Assembly (NCBI GenBank): GCA_035041965.1
Contig: JAPYMA010000598.1
Location: forward strand, 20,334-84,333
DNA length: 64,000 nt
Origin: Anisakis pegreffii
Lineage: Eukaryota > Nematoda > Chromadorea > Rhabditida > Anisakidae
Direction of reading: 5' to 3'
The notes under the pieces are model-generated. The model searched no databases and was not told where the DNA came from. It saw only the letters and a program-made list of their open reading frames with translations. How positions within the stretch are numbered: position 1 is the first letter of the stretch; every line of letters begins with the position of its first letter. This document shows positions 62,656 through 64,000 of the stretch, one piece after another. The position numbers were made by a program, and so were the translations under genes.

Positions 62656-64000
62656 TTGAGGAGATATAGCTATTTTATCAAAGCTATCTCACCTGGCGCT
62701 GAGGTGCTCATTGATATGCATTTCATCACTATAGATCACTTCGTTAATATTGAAATATGGGTACATTCAAGCCTACTGTCTTCTCAAGTTTGCCCGGAAA
62801 CGTATCCAATTTTGTATGTCGTTCGATTAGAGAGAACCTCTGCTTTCGAGAGGTGAAGAGAATGTAGTTAAATTTTGCCCCTGCGAGAAGATATGGCTAT
62901 TTTTCTGATGCAATAGGGGTTGGCACATTTTCCTGATGCTGCAAATATGGGTACATTCAAGCCTTCTGTCTTCTCAAGTTTGCCCGGAAACATATTCAAA
63001 TTTGTATATCATTCGATTGGGCGGAATCTCTGCTTTCAGAAAAATATATATCTTGTTGGGCGATTTTGCTTAGTTGAGGAGATATAGCTATTTTATCAAA
63101 GCTATCTCACCTGGCGCTGAGGTGCTCATTGATATGCATTTGATCGCTATAGATCAATTCGTTACTATAGAAATATGGGTACATTCAAGCCTACTGTCTT
63201 CTCAAGTTTGCCCGGAAACGTATCCAAGCTTGTATGTCGTTCGATTGGGCGGAATCTCTGCTTTCGAGAGTTGAAGAGGATGTAGTGAAATTTTGCCCCT
63301 GCGAGAAGATATGGCTATTTTTCTGATGCAGTAGGGGTTGCCACATTTTCCTGATGCTACAAATATGGGTACATTCAAGCCTACTGTCTTCTCAAGTTTA
63401 CCCGGAAACGTATCCAAGTTTGTATATCATTCGATTGGGCGGAATCCCTGCTTTCAGAAAAATATATATCTTGTTGGGCGATTTTGCATAGCTGAGGAGA
63501 TATAGCTATTTTATCAAAGCTATCTCAACTGGCGCTGAGGTGCTCATTGATATGCATTTCATCACTATAGATCACTTCGTTAATATTGAAATATGGGTAC
63601 ATTCAAGCCTACTGTCTTCTCAAGATTGCCCGGGAACGTATCCAATTTTGTATGTCGTTCGATTAGAGAGAACCTCTGCTTTCGAGGGGTGAAGAGAATG
63701 TAGTTAAATTTTGCCCCTGCGAGAAGATATGGCTATTTTTCTGATGCAATAGGGGTTGGCACATTTTCCTGATGCTGCAAATATGGGTACATTCAAGCCT
63801 ACTGTCTTCTCAAGTTTGCCCGGAAACATATCCAAATTTGTATATCGTTCGATTGGGCGGAATCTCTGCTTTCAGAAAAATATATATCTTGTTGGGCGAT
63901 TTTGCTTAATTGAGGAAATATAGCTATTTTATCAAAGCTATCTCACCTGGCGCTGAGGTGCTCATTGATATGCATTTCATCACTATAGATCACTTCGTTA

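Larger units (their letters stand above)
51878..64000. repeat. Complex satellite array (228-bp and 190-bp monomers), open at the right
   Basis: More than 12 kb of tandem units. Two monomer classes are seen. Long (A) units are 228 bp, starting with TTGAGGAGATATAGCTATTT. Short (B) units are about 190 bp, sharing the second half of A (gggtacattcaagcctac onward) but with a shortened, different first half. From 53197 I count 38 A starts and 12 B units, plus one B just before. A-to-A spacing is 228 bp, or 417-418 bp where a B intervenes. The left edge (51878-53000) is much more divergent. The array runs off the window end. Each A unit has one in-frame stop (TAG or TAA) per 76 codons, and nothing suggests it is translated. 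Confidence 0.97.

Noticed and set aside
53325..63417. Recurrent 71-84-codon minus-strand frames in the satellite
   Set aside because: They repeat only because B-unit sequence repeats; no start context, splice sites or homology.
51878..64000. CRISPR-like array
   Set aside because: Repeats are head-to-tail monomers without unique spacers, and the window is eukaryotic.
51878..64000. Telomeric TTAGGC repeats near the array
   Set aside because: I saw no run of the nematode telomere hexamer in the window.

Overview
The window reads as nuclear DNA of a nematode. It is AT-rich, its genes are split by many small introns with TTTCAG-like acceptors, and it carries a CUT-1-type cuticlin, which is a nematode cuticle protein. 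I could not fix the species. A parasitic clade III worm would fit the long intergenic gaps, but that is a guess.

Layout. Positions 1-1397 hold the 3' three exons of a cuticlin-1-like ZP gene (+). Positions 3377-4261 hold exon-like fragments resembling nematode serpentine chemoreceptors. A weak candidate for a Thr-rich secreted protein lies at 4850-6147 (-). Positions 7486-11939 (-) are most of a DEG/ENaC ion channel; its N-terminal exon(s) were not found. Positions 19917-28153 (-) are a complete PRP4 (PRPF4B) splicing-kinase gene, modelled as 15 exons and 1138 codons. Positions 35184-47634 (+) are a complete ELAPOR1/2 (KIAA1324, EIG121) family gene, modelled as 21 exons and 1026 residues. The four recognised genes have unrelated roles (cuticle, ion channel, spliceosome, endosome/lysosome membrane protein), and I see no pathway linking them.

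Mobile DNA is frequent. Three related hAT-type MITEs, two of them with clear 8-bp target duplications, and a 1.07-kb non-autonomous hAT lie in introns and gaps. There are also a 630-bp element with inverted termini, a 680-bp fold-back element, an 82-bp near-palindrome and a LINE reverse-transcriptase relic.

From about 51.88 kb to the end of the window, and continuing past it, lies a complex satellite array of more than 12 kb. Its outer edge is divergent and begins with a unit in reverse orientation. Further in, long (228 bp) and short (190 bp) monomers alternate, and then higher-order repeats of 1785 bp appear. This array is the most unusual thing in the window. Many short open frames in it are consequences of the 228-bp period, and I do not annotate them as genes.
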